Below are positions 63,970 through 64,000 of a stretch of 64,000 nt of DNA, one piece after another. Source of the DNA: Pseudomonas alcaliphila JAB1. Lineage in GTDB: Bacteria > Pseudomonadota > Gammaproteobacteria > Pseudomonadales > Pseudomonadaceae. The DNA is taken from positions 4,959,501 through 5,023,500 of the forward strand of contig NZ_CP016162.1 of assembly GCF_001941865.1 (NCBI RefSeq). The letters are read 5' to 3'. Both the position numbers and the translations under genes were made by a program. The notes under the pieces are model-generated. The model worked only from the letters and a program-made list of their open reading frames with translations. It was not told where the DNA came from and made no database searches. The stretch's first letter is position 1. Every line of letters starts with the position of its first letter.

Positions 63970-64000
63970 CGAGTATCGGCAAAAGGCCATCGAAGCCCGC

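Overview
The window is a chromosomal segment of a Pseudomonas, most likely of the mendocina / oleovorans / pseudoalcaligenes group. This is inferred from high GC, Pseudomonas-type REP elements and remembered synteny with the P. aeruginosa gpm-envC-ctpA, hisBHAF, asmA-mutY-yggX and dctBD regions. No database search was possible, so names rest on motifs, lengths and context.

Layout. (1) 0-6.6 kb: the end of gpmI, an EnvC-type murein hydrolase activator, the protease ctpA, and three tandem paralogous solute-binding proteins without permease genes. (2) 6.8-19.9 kb: an accessory catabolic cluster on the minus strand. It holds a TRAP transporter, a CoA module (two MaoC hydratases, enoyl-CoA hydratase, acyl-CoA dehydrogenase, class III CoA-transferase), an EamA transporter, a GH88 unsaturated glucuronyl hydrolase, and a XylX-like dehydratase with a ketoglutarate-semialdehyde dehydrogenase. 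A divergent AraC-type regulator lies at its head. A-rich motifs of the Hfq/Crc type lie at the translation starts of three of its genes. (3) 20-34.4 kb: core genes, namely hisBHAF with a small DUF2164 gene, an MFS transporter, asmA-mutY-yggX, tRNA-Phe, a polar amino-acid ABC importer, a methyltransferase and tRNA-Thr. (4) 34.4-60.1 kb: a variable region starting next to tRNA-Thr. It carries HicAB, a sulfur-activation set (TSUP transporter, cysQ, an N-terminally extended cysD, cysNC) and a long minus-strand surface-polysaccharide operon. (5) 60.1-64 kb: a dctB/dctD two-component system.

The most interesting part is region 4. Read from 60.1 to 41.1 kb, the operon encodes a glycosyltransferase, RmlBDAC (dTDP-L-rhamnose), a TPR-fused Wzm and a short Wzt (ABC export), two sulfotransferase-like proteins, a methyltransferase, and a 1470-residue protein joining methyltransferase, 14-residue coiled-coil repeats, two glycosyltransferases and a second methyltransferase. 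It ends with six genes for GDP-6-deoxy-heptose. The adjacent cysD-cysNC and cysQ genes can make the sulfate donor PAPS and remove its by-product PAP. I infer a dedicated system for a sulfated, possibly methyl-capped, rhamnose/6-deoxyheptose polysaccharide exported by an ABC transporter, with a possible built-in length ruler. I know of no described system with this combination.
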